The notes under the pieces were generated by a model. The model was given only the letters and a program-made list of their open reading frames with translations. It searched no databases and was not told the DNA's origin. This document shows, piece after piece, positions 42,736 to 52,054 of a stretch of DNA of 64,000 bases; the first letter of the stretch is position 1, and the number at the start of each line of letters is the position of its first letter. Source of the DNA: Nucisporomicrobium flavum (GTDB lineage Bacteria > Actinomycetota > Actinomycetes > Mycobacteriales > Micromonosporaceae); contig NZ_JADMLH010000013.1 in NCBI RefSeq assembly GCF_016464385.1, positions 186,001 to 250,000 on the forward strand, given 5' to 3'. The translations under genes and the position numbers were made by a program.

Positions 42736-43248
42736 ATGAGCTATGACCCGTACGCCCTGGCCTTCCCGGCGGCCTCCTTCCCGCTGAGCAGCGAGGACTT
42801 CGCGATGGGCGGTCCGCTGCCGGCCGGGGCCTACGCCACGGGCGGGTCGGCGGGGGAGTCTCCGCAGCTGACGTGGGGTCCGCTGCCGGAGGGGACGCGC
42901 AGCCTGGTGGTGACCGCGTTCGACGCGGACGCGCCCATTCCCGGCGGGCTGTGGCACTGGGCCGTCAAGGACATCCCCGCCACCGTGCCCGGCCTGGCCC
43001 GCGGCGCGGCTTCGGACCTGCCGCCGGGTGCCGTGCACCTGCCGAACGACCTCGGTGTGGCCGGGTACTCGGGGGCGAAGCCGCCGCCGGGCACGGGTAC
43101 ACACCGGATGTTCGTCTGCGTGACGGCGCTGACGGTCGACCGGCTCGACGTACCGCCCGGCGCGAGCCTCGCCATGCTCAACATCCTGCTGATCCCGCAC
43201 ACCGCCGGCCGTGCCGTCCTGATCGGCACCAGCACGCCCGATCACTGA
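42736..43248 (+). CDS. YbhB/YbcL-type PEBP protein
   Basis: The protein has 170 residues starting at ATG 42736 with GGGAG before it. It is a phosphatidylethanolamine-binding-protein fold of the bacterial YbhB/YbcL kind. Motifs are GAYATGGSAGESPQLTWGPL, VTAFDADAPIPGGLWHWAV (DPD-type ligand site in the family, here DADAP), GYSGAKPPPGTGTHRMFV and the end LIPHTAGRAVLIG. It lacks a signal peptide. The function of bacterial members is unclear. The only clue is control by the divergent MarR protein. Confidence 0.9.
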   Translation: MSYDPYALAFPAASFPLSSEDFAMGGPLPAGAYATGGSAGESPQLTWGPLPEGTRSLVVTAFDADAPIPGGLWHWAVKDIPATVPGLARGAASDLPPGAVHLPNDLGVAGYSGAKPPPGTGTHRMFVCVTALTVDRLDVPPGASLAMLNILLIPHTAGRAVLIGTSTPDH

Positions 43249-43291
43249 GAGTAAGTGTATTGACACACCGGATCGGGGGTATGGCCGGGCC

Positions 43292-44158
43292 ATGACGATC
43301 CAGCTGGACCCCGCCGGAGCCGCCGGGGCCGCGACGCCGCCGGAGACCGAGGACATCACCGTTGTCGTGGCGACCCGCAACCGGCGGGAGCGGCTGCGCG
43401 AGACGCTGCCCCGGCACGCCGCCCCGGTGATCCTCGTGGACAACGGCTCCGACGACGGCGGGCCGGACGAGGCGCCCGGCGTGGACATCGTCCGGCTCGG
43501 CGAGAACCGCGGGGCGGCGGGGCGCACGGTGGGGGTCGAGCGGGCGCGCACCCCGTATGTGGCGTTCGCCGACGACGACTCGTACTGGGAGCCCGGCTCG
43601 CTCGCGACGGCGGCGAAGCTGCTGGACGCGTACCCGGGGACCGCGCTGATCTCGGCCCGCGTGCTGGTCGGTGCGGACGGCCGGGAGGACCCGGTCTCGG
43701 CGGCCATGGCCGCGGCGCCGCTCGGCGTCCGCGCCGACGCGCCCGGACCGTCCATCCTGGGCTTCCTGGCCTGCGCCGTCGTGGTCCGGCGCGACGCCTA
43801 CCTCGCGGCCGGCGGTTTCCACCCCATGCTGCACGTGTACGGCGAAGAGGCGCTGCTCGCGATGGACCTGGCCGCGGCGGGTCACCGGCTGGCGTACGCG
43901 CCCGAGCTCACGGTGCGGCACCTGCCGCTGCCCAGCGGCCGGAACCCGGGGGCCCGGCGCCGCATGGAGGTGCGCAACCGCGTCCTGACCGCGATGCTGC
44001 GGCGCCCGCCGGCGGTCGTGCGGCGGGAGATGGCAGCGGCGTGGCGTGCGGACCGGGGCGGCCTGGCCGACGCGGTCAGGCTGCTGCCGCGGGTCCTGGG
44101 GCAACGCCGGGCGCTGCCCCAGGACGTCGAACGCGAGCTCGTCACGCTCGGGTGCTGA
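43292..44158 (+). CDS. Family 2 glycosyltransferase
   Basis: The protein has 288 residues. It has the GT-A fold start DITVVVATRNRRERLRETLP, the donor-binding VILVDNGSDDG and the metal site VAFADDDSYWEPGSL. The acceptor region is LAAGGFHPMLHVYGEEALLAMDLAAAGHRL, and HLPLPSGRNPG lies near the C-terminus. No membrane span is present. Its proximity to the heptose-type cluster that starts 1.5 kb downstream could mean a shared pathway, but an oppositely oriented aldehyde dehydrogenase gene separates them. The sugar and acceptor are unknown. Confidence 0.88.
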   Translation: MTIQLDPAGAAGAATPPETEDITVVVATRNRRERLRETLPRHAAPVILVDNGSDDGGPDEAPGVDIVRLGENRGAAGRTVGVERARTPYVAFADDDSYWEPGSLATAAKLLDAYPGTALISARVLVGADGREDPVSAAMAAAPLGVRADAPGPSILGFLACAVVVRRDAYLAAGGFHPMLHVYGEEALLAMDLAAAGHRLAYAPELTVRHLPLPSGRNPGARRRMEVRNRVLTAMLRRPPAVVRREMAAAWRADRGGLADAVRLLPRVLGQRRALPQDVERELVTLGC

Positions 44159-44164
44159 GCCCCG

Positions 44165-45571
44165 TCACCAGCCGGCCGGCGGGGCCTCGATGTGCACGGC
44201 CTTGGTGACGGTCATCTCGTCGAGCAGCTCCGGGCCGTAGCCGAAGCCCTGCCCGCTGCCCCGGCGCGGGTGCGCGGCGCCGGCCGGCGCCCCGCCGAAC
44301 ACCGCGTTGATCTTCACCGTGCCGGCCGGCAGCTCCCGCCACGCCTGCTGCGCGTGACTCATCGAGCCGGTCAGCACGGTGGCGGCCAGCCCGTACGGCG
44401 AGTCCGCCGCCCGCGCCAGTGCCTCGCCGAACGAGTCGACGGTCGCGACCGCTGCCACCGGCCCGAACGTCTCCTCGCGTAGCACGGCCATGTCGTCGGT
44501 GCAGTCGGCGAGCACGGTCGGCGGGTAGTACGCGCCCGGCCCGTCCGGCACCTCACCGCCGGTGAGCACCCGCGCGCCCGCCTCGGCCGCCGCCGCCACC
44601 TGGGCGTGCACGCCGTCGCGCAGCCGGGTGTCGACGAGCGGGCCGATGTCGCCGGCCCACGTACGCGCCTGCTCTGCGAGGGCCTCGAGGAACGGCCCGG
44701 TCACGTCGCGGTGCACGTAGATGCGCTCGACGGCGACGCAGATCTGCCCCGAGTTCGCGAACGCGCCGAGGGCCGCCTGCTCGGCCGCCCACCGCGGGTC
44801 CACGTCCGCGTCGACGATCAGCGGGTCGCTGCCGCCGTTCTCCAGCAGCGCCTTGGCGCCGGTCGTCGCGCAGGCCGCCGCGATGGCCCGGCCGGTCGCG
44901 GTGGAGCCGACGTGCGCGACGACGTCCACCTCGGACGACGCGAGCGCCGCGCCGACCGGGCCGTCGCCGTTGACCAGCGACAGCACGCCGGCGGGGAAGT
45001 GCGGGGCGAGGATCTGCGCGAGCCGCCAGCCCGTGGCCGGGGTGCGCTCGCTGGGCTTGTACACGACCGTGTTGCCGGTGACCAGGGCCGCGCCGAGCAG
45101 GCCGCAGGACACCGCCACCGGGTCGTTCCACGGCGTGATGACGGCGACGACGCCGCGGGGGCCGTACGCCATCAGGTCGATCGCCTCGTCGTTGCCGGCC
45201 AGGCTGCGCCCGCGGTGGGCGGGGCCCAGCTCGGCGTACTGGCGCAGCGTGCCGACGCCCGCGCCGATCGAGTCCCGCGCGCCGCCGACGGGCTTGCCCA
45301 TCTCCTGGTTCATCAGCTCGGCGAGCTCGTCGGCAGCCGCCTCGACGGCGTTCGCCGCCGCGTGCAGGGCGGCCGCGCGGGCCGCCGGCGCCGTTCGCGC
45401 CCAACCGGCCGCCGCGTCCCGGGACGCCTTGACGGCCGCCGCCACATCGGCCTCCGACGACACGCGCACCGTGGTCACCGGCCCGCCGGTCATAGGGTTC
45501 GAAACGGTCAGCGTACGGTCCGAGCCGCCGGTTCCCCAGGTGCCACCGATCAGCTGTTCCACGTCATTCAT
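44165..45571 (-). CDS. NAD(P)-dependent aldehyde dehydrogenase
   Basis: The protein has 468 residues. It has the ALDH family layout: VITPWNDPVAVSCGLLGAAL (NAD site; usual WNFP/WNYP replaced by WNDP), KPSERTPATGWRLA, catalytic Glu in LLENGGSDPLIVD, catalytic Cys in FANSGQICVAVERIYVH, and EETFGPVAAVATVDSF. The end is PRRGSGQGFGYGPELLDEMT. It oxidises an aldehyde to the acid, and the substrate cannot be deduced. The gene is convergent with the GT2 gene and divergent from the carbamoyltransferase, 139 bases away. Confidence 0.92.
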   Translation of the reverse strand: MNDVEQLIGGTWGTGGSDRTLTVSNPMTGGPVTTVRVSSEADVAAAVKASRDAAAGWARTAPAARAAALHAAANAVEAAADELAELMNQEMGKPVGGARDSIGAGVGTLRQYAELGPAHRGRSLAGNDEAIDLMAYGPRGVVAVITPWNDPVAVSCGLLGAALVTGNTVVYKPSERTPATGWRLAQILAPHFPAGVLSLVNGDGPVGAALASSEVDVVAHVGSTATGRAIAAACATTGAKALLENGGSDPLIVDADVDPRWAAEQAALGAFANSGQICVAVERIYVHRDVTGPFLEALAEQARTWAGDIGPLVDTRLRDGVHAQVAAAAEAGARVLTGGEVPDGPGAYYPPTVLADCTDDMAVLREETFGPVAAVATVDSFGEALARAADSPYGLAATVLTGSMSHAQQAWRELPAGTVKINAVFGGAPAGAAHPRRGSGQGFGYGPELLDEMTVTKAVHIEAPPAGW

Positions 45572-45665
45572 GGCCGCCGCTTTCCCCGCGGGGGCCGATA
45601 CAAACTTGCTGAGATCAGCTATCAGTGCAGCTAGAGCGTGATCTCAAGAAGTGGAGAAGAAGTCG

Positions 45666-45689
45666 ATGATCACTCGGTTAGCCGGGTGA
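45666..45689 (+). other. Seven-codon leader ORF with a TTA codon before the carbamoyltransferase
   Basis: ATG 45666, preceded by GGAG, opens a seven-codon frame (MITRLAG) ending at TGA 45689, 21 bases before the cluster's first gene. It contains TTA, a rare codon in high-GC actinobacteria. This may be chance. Confidence 0.25.
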
Positions 45690-45710
45690 TCCAGGGGTAT
45701 CCGGCGGCCC

Positions 45711-47354
45711 ATGCGAGTCCTGGGAATCAATGCGATCTTCCACGATCCGGCCGCTGCTCTGATCGTCGACGGTCAGGTCGTCGCCGCCGCGGAGGAGGAG
45801 CGCTTCAGCCGCCGCAAGCACGGCAAGCGGCCGGTGCCCTTCTCGGCCTGGGAACTGCCCGACCTCTCCGCCGCCTGGTGCCTCGAGGAGGCCGGCCTCA
45901 AGCCCGGCGACCTCGACGCCGTCGCCTACTCCTTCGACCCGGGGATGGCCCGCGACGCCGCTGAGCTCGGGCTCAACGACCCGTGGGACCACCTGCGCGT
46001 CGACTACGCCCGGCGCGCGCCGCAGTTCCTCGCCGCCGCGCTGCCCGGGCTCGACCCCGAGCAGGTGCGCTTCGTGCCGCACCACGTCGCCCACGCCGCC
46101 TCCGCCGGGCTGTCGGTGCCCGAGGACAGCGCTGTGCTGGTGCTCGACGGCCGCGGCGAGGTCGCCAGCCACCTCGCCGGCGTGTACCGCGACGGGCAGC
46201 TGACCACCCTGGCGAGCCAGCAGCTGCCGCACTCGCTGGGGCTGCTGTACGAGGACCTGACCCGCCACCTCGGCTTCATGCACTCGTCGGACGAATACAA
46301 GGTGATGGCCCTCGCCTCGTACGGCAAGCCGAAGTACCTGGACCTGTTCCGCGAGTGGGTGCACGCCAACGCCGACGGCGGCTTCACCGTGGAGCGCATC
46401 GACTGGTCCGCGCTGACCAAGGCCCGCACGGCCGACGGGGAGATGACCGAGGCGCACGCCGACCTCGCCTCCAGCGTGCAGGTACGGCTCGAGGAGGTGC
46501 TGCTCGACCTGGCCCGGTGGACGTACGAGGCCTCGGGCGGCGTCAAGACGCTCACCATGGCCGGTGGCACCGCGCTGAACTGCGTGGCCAACGCGCGCAT
46601 CGCCGCCGAGGGCCCGTTCGACCGGGTCTGGGTGCAGCCCGCCGCGGGCGACTCCGGCACCGCGCTCGGCGCCGCGCTCTCCGTCGCCCGCAGCGGCGGC
46701 CCGGTCGCCCCGTTCGCCGGCGCCGACCTCGGCCGAGGCTGGAGCGACGAGGAGCTGGAGGCCGAGCTGAAGCGGGCGGCACTGCCGTACACCCGGCCCG
46801 CCTCGATCGCCGCCGAGGCCGCGAAGGTGCTCGCGGACAACGGCATCGTCGCCTGGTACCAGGGCCGCAGCGAGTACGGCCCCCGCGCGCTGGGCCACCG
46901 CTCGCTGCTCGCGCACCCCGGCGACCAGGACACCCAGACCCGGATGAACAACGTGAAGGGCCGCGAGCAGTTCCGGCCGATCGCGCCGATGGTCCGGGCC
47001 GAACGCTTCGCCGACATCTTCGAGGGCGTCTACCCGAGCCCGTACATGCTGTTCGTGCACACGGTGAAGCCGGAGTGGAAGGACCGCATCCCGGCGGTCA
47101 CCCATGTCGACGGCACCGCCCGGGTCCAGACCGTGCACACCGAGACCGAGCCGGTCGTCGCCGAGATGCTGGCCGAGTTCGAGCGCCTCACCGGGCTGCC
47201 CGTCGTGGTCAACACCTCGCTGAACACCGCCGGACGGCCCATGGTGGACACTCCGCGGGAGGCGATGGAGCTGTTCGGCTCCGCGCCGGTGGACCTGCTG
47301 GCCCTCGGGCCGTTCGCCGTGCACCGCGCGTCGGCCTTCGGGGACGGTCGATGA
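45711..47354 (+). CDS. NodU/CmcH-family carbamoyltransferase
   Basis: The protein has 547 residues. The N-terminal Kae1/YrdC-like ATPase half has LGINAIFHDPAAALIVDG, AAEEERFSRRKHGKRP, FVPHHVAHAASAGL and VLVLDGRGEVASHL. It continues with LTMAGGTALNCVANARI. The C-terminal carbamoyl-phosphate half has WYQGRSEYGPRALGHRSLLA, EQFRPIAPMVRAE and NTSLNTAGRPMVDTPREA. These enzymes move a carbamoyl group to a hydroxyl on a sugar or natural product. As first gene of a heptose/glycosyltransferase operon it probably decorates that glycan. The stop overlaps the next start (ATGA). Confidence 0.94.
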   Translation: MRVLGINAIFHDPAAALIVDGQVVAAAEEERFSRRKHGKRPVPFSAWELPDLSAAWCLEEAGLKPGDLDAVAYSFDPGMARDAAELGLNDPWDHLRVDYARRAPQFLAAALPGLDPEQVRFVPHHVAHAASAGLSVPEDSAVLVLDGRGEVASHLAGVYRDGQLTTLASQQLPHSLGLLYEDLTRHLGFMHSSDEYKVMALASYGKPKYLDLFREWVHANADGGFTVERIDWSALTKARTADGEMTEAHADLASSVQVRLEEVLLDLARWTYEASGGVKTLTMAGGTALNCVANARIAAEGPFDRVWVQPAAGDSGTALGAALSVARSGGPVAPFAGADLGRGWSDEELEAELKRAALPYTRPASIAAEAAKVLADNGIVAWYQGRSEYGPRALGHRSLLAHPGDQDTQTRMNNVKGREQFRPIAPMVRAERFADIFEGVYPSPYMLFVHTVKPEWKDRIPAVTHVDGTARVQTVHTETEPVVAEMLAEFERLTGLPVVVNTSLNTAGRPMVDTPREAMELFGSAPVDLLALGPFAVHRASAFGDGR

Positions 47355-48337
47355 CCGGCGTCTCCGTGGTGGTTCCGACCCTCGGACGGCCGAGCCTGAC
47401 CGCGCTGCTGACGGCCCTGGCCGCGGGCACCCGGGCGCCGATGCCGGTGGAGTACCTGGTGGTCGATGACCGGGCCGACGCCGACGGTGAGCTGCCCATA
47501 CCGCCCGGCATCGAGGTGAAGGTGCTCACCGGGCGGGCCGCCGGGCCGGCCGCCGCGCGCAACGTGGGCTGGCAGGCGGCGAGCCACGAGTGGGTGGCGT
47601 TCCTCGACGACGACGTGCTGCCCGACGCCGACTGGCTCGCCCGGTTGCACGCCGACCTCGGCACCGCCGCCGCGCACGTCGGGGGAGTGCAGGGCAACCT
47701 GCGCGTGCCGCTGCCCTCCGACCGGCGCCCCACCGACTGGGAGCGGGTCACCGCCGGGCTGGCCGACGGTGCCTGGATCACCGCGGACATGGCGTACCGG
47801 CGCTCGGCGCTGGAGGCCACCGGCGGCTTCGACGAGCGCCTGCCCCGGGCGTTCCGGGAGGACGCCGAGCTCGCGCACCGGGTGCGCAACGCGGGGTTCG
47901 AGCTGGTCAAGGGGGCGCGGACGGTCACCCACCCGGTGCGCCCGGAGAACCGGTGGGTCAGCGTACGGACCCAGCGCGGCAACGCCGACGACGCGCTGCT
48001 GCGGCACCTGTACGGCCCCGGCTGGCGTACCGCCCTGGAGATTCCGCCCGGCCGCCGGCCGCGGCACGTCGCGGTGACCGTCGCGGGCGCGTTCGCCGTC
48101 GCGGCGGCCCTCACCCGCCGGCGGGGCTGGGGTGTGGCTGCGGCCGCCGCCACGGCGCTGTGGGCCGCGGGGACCGCCGAGTTCGCCGCCGCCCGGATCG
48201 CGCCCGGGCCCCGCGACGCCCGCGAGGTCGCCACGATGCTGCTGACCAGCGCCGTCATCCCGCCCGTGGCCACCGTCCACTGGCTGCGCGGCTGGGTACG
48301 GTGGCGCGGGTCCCGCCCGGTGGAGCCGCAGCGGTGA
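47351..48337 (+). CDS. Family 2 glycosyltransferase with C-terminal membrane segments
   Basis: The protein has 328 residues. GT-A motifs are VSVVVPTLGRPSLTALL, VEYLVVDDRADADGEL, AARNVGWQAASHEWVAFLDD with DDDV, and the acceptor region GGFDERLPRAFREDAELAHR. The last ~90 residues contain two to three hydrophobic stretches (HVAVTVAGAFAVAAALT, GVAAAAATALWAAGTAEFAA, MLLTSAVIPPVATVHWL), which likely anchor it to the membrane where glycan assembly occurs. The gene overlaps both neighbours by four bases and is part of the cluster 45711-55675. Confidence 0.9.
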   Translation: MTGVSVVVPTLGRPSLTALLTALAAGTRAPMPVEYLVVDDRADADGELPIPPGIEVKVLTGRAAGPAAARNVGWQAASHEWVAFLDDDVLPDADWLARLHADLGTAAAHVGGVQGNLRVPLPSDRRPTDWERVTAGLADGAWITADMAYRRSALEATGGFDERLPRAFREDAELAHRVRNAGFELVKGARTVTHPVRPENRWVSVRTQRGNADDALLRHLYGPGWRTALEIPPGRRPRHVAVTVAGAFAVAAALTRRRGWGVAAAAATALWAAGTAEFAAARIAPGPRDAREVATMLLTSAVIPPVATVHWLRGWVRWRGSRPVEPQR

Positions 48338-49911
48338 GCCGGCTCTACGAGGCCGTCCTGTTCGACCGAGACGGCACGTTGATCGTCGATGTGCCGTACA
48401 ACGGCGACCCCGCGCTCGTGGAGCCCATGCCCGGCGCCCGCGAGGCCCTCGACCGGCTGCGCGCCGCCGGGATCAAGCTCGGCGTGGTCACCAACCAGTC
48501 CGGCCTGGCCCGTGGGTACTTCACGGCCGGGCAGCTCGCGGCGGTCAACGCGCGGGTCGAGGAGCTGCTCGGGCCGTTCGACACCTGGCAGATGTGCCCG
48601 CACGACGACACCGCCGGCTGCCGGTGCCGCAAGCCCGCGCCCGGCCTGATCGAGGACGCCGCGGCCGCGCTCGGCACCAGCCCGCAGCGCTGCGTCGTCG
48701 TCGGCGACATCGGCCGCGACATGGTCGCCGCGGGCGCCGCCGGTGCCACCGGCATCATCGTGCCCACCGACGTCACCCTCACCCCGGAGGTCGCCGCCGC
48801 CCCCGCGGGCGCCGCGGACCTCGCCGGCGCGGTCGGCCTCATCCTCGAACGGCAGGCCCTCGTCACCCCCGTCGTGACGCGCGAGCGGGCGGGCACGGTC
48901 CTCGTGGTCCGGTCCGACTCGGCCGGGGACATGCTGATCACCGGGCCCGGCATCCGGGCGGTCGCCGCCGGCGCCGAGCGGGTCGTGCTGCTGTGCGGCC
49001 CCCGCGGCCGCGCCGCCGCCGAGCTGCTGCCCGGCGTCGACGAGATCATCGAGGCGCGGCTGCCGTGGATCGACCCGCAGCCGTCGCCCGTGGACGCCGC
49101 GTTCGTCCGCGACCTCACGGAACGGCTGGCCGCGACCGGTGCCGAGGAGGCCGTGATCTTCACGTCCTTCCACCAGTCCGCGCTGCCGCTCGCCCTGCTG
49201 CTGCGCGCCGCCGGGGTCGGCCGGATCACCGCGATCAGCGACGACTACCCGGGATCGCTGCTGGACGTGCGGCACCGCGTACCGGCCGGGCTGCCCGAGG
49301 CCGAGCGGGCCCGGTCGGTCGCCGCCGCCGCGGGGTTCGCCCTGCCCGCCACCGACGACGGCGGGCTGCGTGTCGAGACGGGACCCGTGCGCGGCGGCCA
49401 TGACTACGTTGTCGTCCACCCCGGCGCGTCCGTCGAGGCGCGCTCCTGCCCGCCCGCGACGATGCGCGCGATCGTGGCCGCGCTCGCCGCCGACGGGCAC
49501 GAGGTGCTGGTCACCGGCGGGCCGGACGAGCGGGAACTGGCCGCGTACGTGGCCGGCGACGCGGGCACCGACGCGGGCCTGATGAGCCTGCGCGAGCTCG
49601 CGGGCCTGCTGGCCGGGGCGTCCGCCGTGGTGGTCGCCAACACCGGGCCCGCGCACCTGGCCGCCGCCGTGGGCACCCCGGTCGTCAGCCTCTACGCCCC
49701 GACCGTCCCCTTCGGGCAGTGGGGGCCGTACCGGGTGCCGTACGTGCGCCTCGGCGACGCCGCCGCACCCTGCCGGGACACCCGCGCCACCCGCTGCCCG
49801 GTGCCGGGCCACCCGTGCCTGTCCAGCATCGCGCCCGCCGACGTGCTCGCCGCCCTGCGGCTGCTGGGCGTACGGGCGCAGCACCCCCGAACGGAAGAGG
49901 TCGCCGCGTGA
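48334..49911 (+). CDS. Fusion of D,D-heptose-1,7-bisphosphate phosphatase (GmhB type) with a GT9 glycosyltransferase
   Basis: The protein has 525 residues, starting at GTG. Residues ~1-175 are a HAD-IIIA phosphatase: AVLFDRDGTLIVDVPYNGDP, VVTNQSGLARGYF, the zinc-binding loop CPHDDTAGCRCRKP and VVVGDIGRDMVAAGAAG. This loop is a hallmark of GmhB. Residues ~185-515 are a heptosyltransferase-like (GT9) domain: VLVVRSDSAGDMLITGPGIR, VVVHPGASVEARSCPP, VLVTGGPDEREL and VANTGPAHLAAAVGTPVVSL. The phosphatase removes the 7-phosphate in ADP-heptose synthesis, and the fused transferase presumably uses the resulting activated heptose. Separate proteins do this in Gram-negative bacteria. Confidence 0.9.
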   Translation: MSRLYEAVLFDRDGTLIVDVPYNGDPALVEPMPGAREALDRLRAAGIKLGVVTNQSGLARGYFTAGQLAAVNARVEELLGPFDTWQMCPHDDTAGCRCRKPAPGLIEDAAAALGTSPQRCVVVGDIGRDMVAAGAAGATGIIVPTDVTLTPEVAAAPAGAADLAGAVGLILERQALVTPVVTRERAGTVLVVRSDSAGDMLITGPGIRAVAAGAERVVLLCGPRGRAAAELLPGVDEIIEARLPWIDPQPSPVDAAFVRDLTERLAATGAEEAVIFTSFHQSALPLALLLRAAGVGRITAISDDYPGSLLDVRHRVPAGLPEAERARSVAAAAGFALPATDDGGLRVETGPVRGGHDYVVVHPGASVEARSCPPATMRAIVAALAADGHEVLVTGGPDERELAAYVAGDAGTDAGLMSLRELAGLLAGASAVVVANTGPAHLAAAVGTPVVSLYAPTVPFGQWGPYRVPYVRLGDAAAPCRDTRATRCPVPGHPCLSSIAPADVLAALRLLGVRAQHPRTEEVAA

Positions 49912-50837
49912 ACATCCTGCTCTGGCACGTCCACGGGTCCTGGACGACGTCGTTCGTCCACGGCAAGCACCGTTACCTCGTGCCCATCAATGCGGCCCGC
50001 GATCCGTGGGGCCTCGGCCGCGCCCGGACCTTCGACTGGCCGGAGACGGTGGAGGAGGTCGACGTCGGCGCGCTGACGCCGGACGACGTCGACGTGATCA
50101 TTCTGCAGCGCCCCGACGAGCTCGAGCGGGTCGCGCACCTGCCCGCGCCGAGGATCTACGTCGAGCACAACACGCCGAAGGGCGACGTACCGAACTCGCG
50201 GCACCCGATGGCCGACCGTGACGACCTGGTCGTCGCGCACGTCACCCACTTCAACGAGCTGTTCTGGGACACCGGCGGCACCCGCACCGCGGTCATCGAG
50301 CACGGCGTCGTGGAGCCGAAGGCGCGCTACACCGGCGAACTCGAGCGCCTCGCCGTGGTCACCAACGAGCCGGTACGCCGCCACCGCGTCACCGGCACCG
50401 ACCTCATGCCGCGCTTCACGCCGGTCGCGCCCCTCGACGTGTACGGCATGGGCGTCGCCGGCCTGGACCTCGACCGGGTCACCGCGTACGACGACCCGCC
50501 GCAGGCGCGGATGCACGAGGAGATCGCGAAGCGGCGCGCGTACCTGCACCTGTGCCGCTGGACCTCGCTGGGGCTCAGTCTCATCGAGGCCATGCAGATC
50601 GGCATGCCGGTCCTGGCCCTGGCCACCACGGAGGCCATCGCCGCCGTGCCGAACGACGCGGGCGTGCTGTCCACCCGCGCCGACACCCTCGTGGAGGCGG
50701 CGCAGTGGCTGATCGACGAGCCGGAGGCCGCCCGGCGGCTCGGCGAGCGGGCCCGGCAGGTCGCCCTGGCACGCTACGGCCTCGACCGCTTCCTCGCGGA
50801 CTGGGACCGCCTCCTGGAGGAGGAAACATGCGCATAG
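49908..50837 (+). CDS. Glycosyltransferase, GT4-like
   Basis: The protein has 309 residues, with GTG overlapping the previous stop. The sequence opens NILLWHVHGSWTTSFVHGKH, has IYVEHNTPKGDVPNSRHPM, VTHFNELFWDTGGTRTAVIEHG, and a C-terminal GT-B donor site, HLCRWTSLGLSLIEAMQIGMPVLAL. The first Rossmann domain is short for GT4, so the fold is compact. GT4-type enzymes use NDP-sugars with retention of configuration. It lies in the middle of the heptose cluster. The acceptor is unknown. Confidence 0.85.
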   Translation: MNILLWHVHGSWTTSFVHGKHRYLVPINAARDPWGLGRARTFDWPETVEEVDVGALTPDDVDVIILQRPDELERVAHLPAPRIYVEHNTPKGDVPNSRHPMADRDDLVVAHVTHFNELFWDTGGTRTAVIEHGVVEPKARYTGELERLAVVTNEPVRRHRVTGTDLMPRFTPVAPLDVYGMGVAGLDLDRVTAYDDPPQARMHEEIAKRRAYLHLCRWTSLGLSLIEAMQIGMPVLALATTEAIAAVPNDAGVLSTRADTLVEAAQWLIDEPEAARRLGERARQVALARYGLDRFLADWDRLLEEETCA

Positions 50838-52054
50838 CGATGATCTCCGAGCACGCCAGCCCGCTGTCCGCCCTCGGCGGCGTCGACGCGGGCGGGCAGA
50901 ACCGGCACGTCGCCGAGCTGTCGGCGGCGCTGGCGGAGCAGGGCCACGAGGTCCGCGTCTACACCCGCCGCGACGACCCGGACCTGCCGCCGGTGGTGGC
51001 GATGAACGGCTTCGAGGTGGTGCACGTCCCGGCCGGTCCGGCGATGACGCTGCCCAAGGACGACCTGCTGCCGTACATGGGCGACTTCGCCGAGTGGACC
51101 GCCGCGGACTGGCGCTCGGCCTGGCTGCCCGACGTGGTGCACGCGCACTTCTGGATGAGCGGGCTGGCCGCCGTCACCGCCGGGCGCGCCTGCGACGTGC
51201 CGGTCGTGCAGACGTACCACGCGCTCGGCACGGTCAAGCGCCGCCACCAGGGCGCCAACGACACCAGCCCGCCGCACCGGGTCGGGTACGAGCGCCAGCT
51301 GGGCCGGGTCGTGGACCGCGTCGTCGTGCAGTGCCAGGACGAGGTCCAGGAGCTGGTCCGGATGGGCGTACCCCGCTCGCAGATGGCCTTGGTGCCGTCC
51401 GGGGTGGACACCGACCGGTTCCGTCCGGAAGGGCCCGCGGAGCCGCGCGACGCCGACCGCCCGCGAATCCTCACCGTGGGACGCCTCGTCGAGCGCAAGG
51501 GCTACGAGGACCTCATCCGCGCCCTGCCGTCGGTGCCGAACGCCGAGCTGGTCGTGGTGGGCGGCCCGCCCGACGGCCGCCTGGACGACGACCCGTACGC
51601 CCGCCGCCTGCGCGCCCTCGCGGACAGCTGCCGGGTGTCCGGCCGCTTCCACCTCGCAGGCCCGGCCGGGTCCGCGGACATGCCGCGCTGGTACCGCTCC
51701 GCGGACGTGCTCGCCGCCGCGCCCTGGTACGAGCCGTTCGGCCTGACGCCCCTCGAGGCGATGGCGTGCGGCGTACCGGTGGTCGGCACGGCTGTCGGCG
51801 GACTGACCGACACGATCGTCGACGGCATGACCGGTGACCTCGTGCCGGCCCGCGACTTCCGCTCCCTGGGCTCGGCGTTGCGCCGGCTGCTCGCCGACGA
51901 CATGCGGCGGGTGTCGTACGCGGCCGCCGCCGCCGACCGGGCCCTGCACTCGTACTCGTGGCGGCGCATCGCCGCGCGGCTGACGGCGGTCTACGCGACC
52001 GTGGCCGGCCGTACCCCGATCACCACGGACTCCCCCCGAGAGGCGGTTGTGTGA
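50828..52054 (+). CDS. Family 4 glycosyltransferase
   Basis: The protein has 408 residues. Its ATG (preceded by GGAGGAAAC) lies ten bases inside the preceding gene. GT4 motifs are MISEHASPLSALGGVDAGGQ (N-terminal glycine loop), VVHAHFWMSGLAAVTAG, RILTVGRLVERKGYEDLIRA and EPFGLTPLEAMACGVPVVG (EX7E). Members include sucrose-phosphate-synthase-like and mannosyl/glucosyl transferases. The donor could be NDP-glucose, mannose or the heptose. It overlaps the GmhA start (TGATG). Confidence 0.92.
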   Translation: MRIAMISEHASPLSALGGVDAGGQNRHVAELSAALAEQGHEVRVYTRRDDPDLPPVVAMNGFEVVHVPAGPAMTLPKDDLLPYMGDFAEWTAADWRSAWLPDVVHAHFWMSGLAAVTAGRACDVPVVQTYHALGTVKRRHQGANDTSPPHRVGYERQLGRVVDRVVVQCQDEVQELVRMGVPRSQMALVPSGVDTDRFRPEGPAEPRDADRPRILTVGRLVERKGYEDLIRALPSVPNAELVVVGGPPDGRLDDDPYARRLRALADSCRVSGRFHLAGPAGSADMPRWYRSADVLAAAPWYEPFGLTPLEAMACGVPVVGTAVGGLTDTIVDGMTGDLVPARDFRSLGSALRRLLADDMRRVSYAAAAADRALHSYSWRRIAARLTAVYATVAGRTPITTDSPREAVV

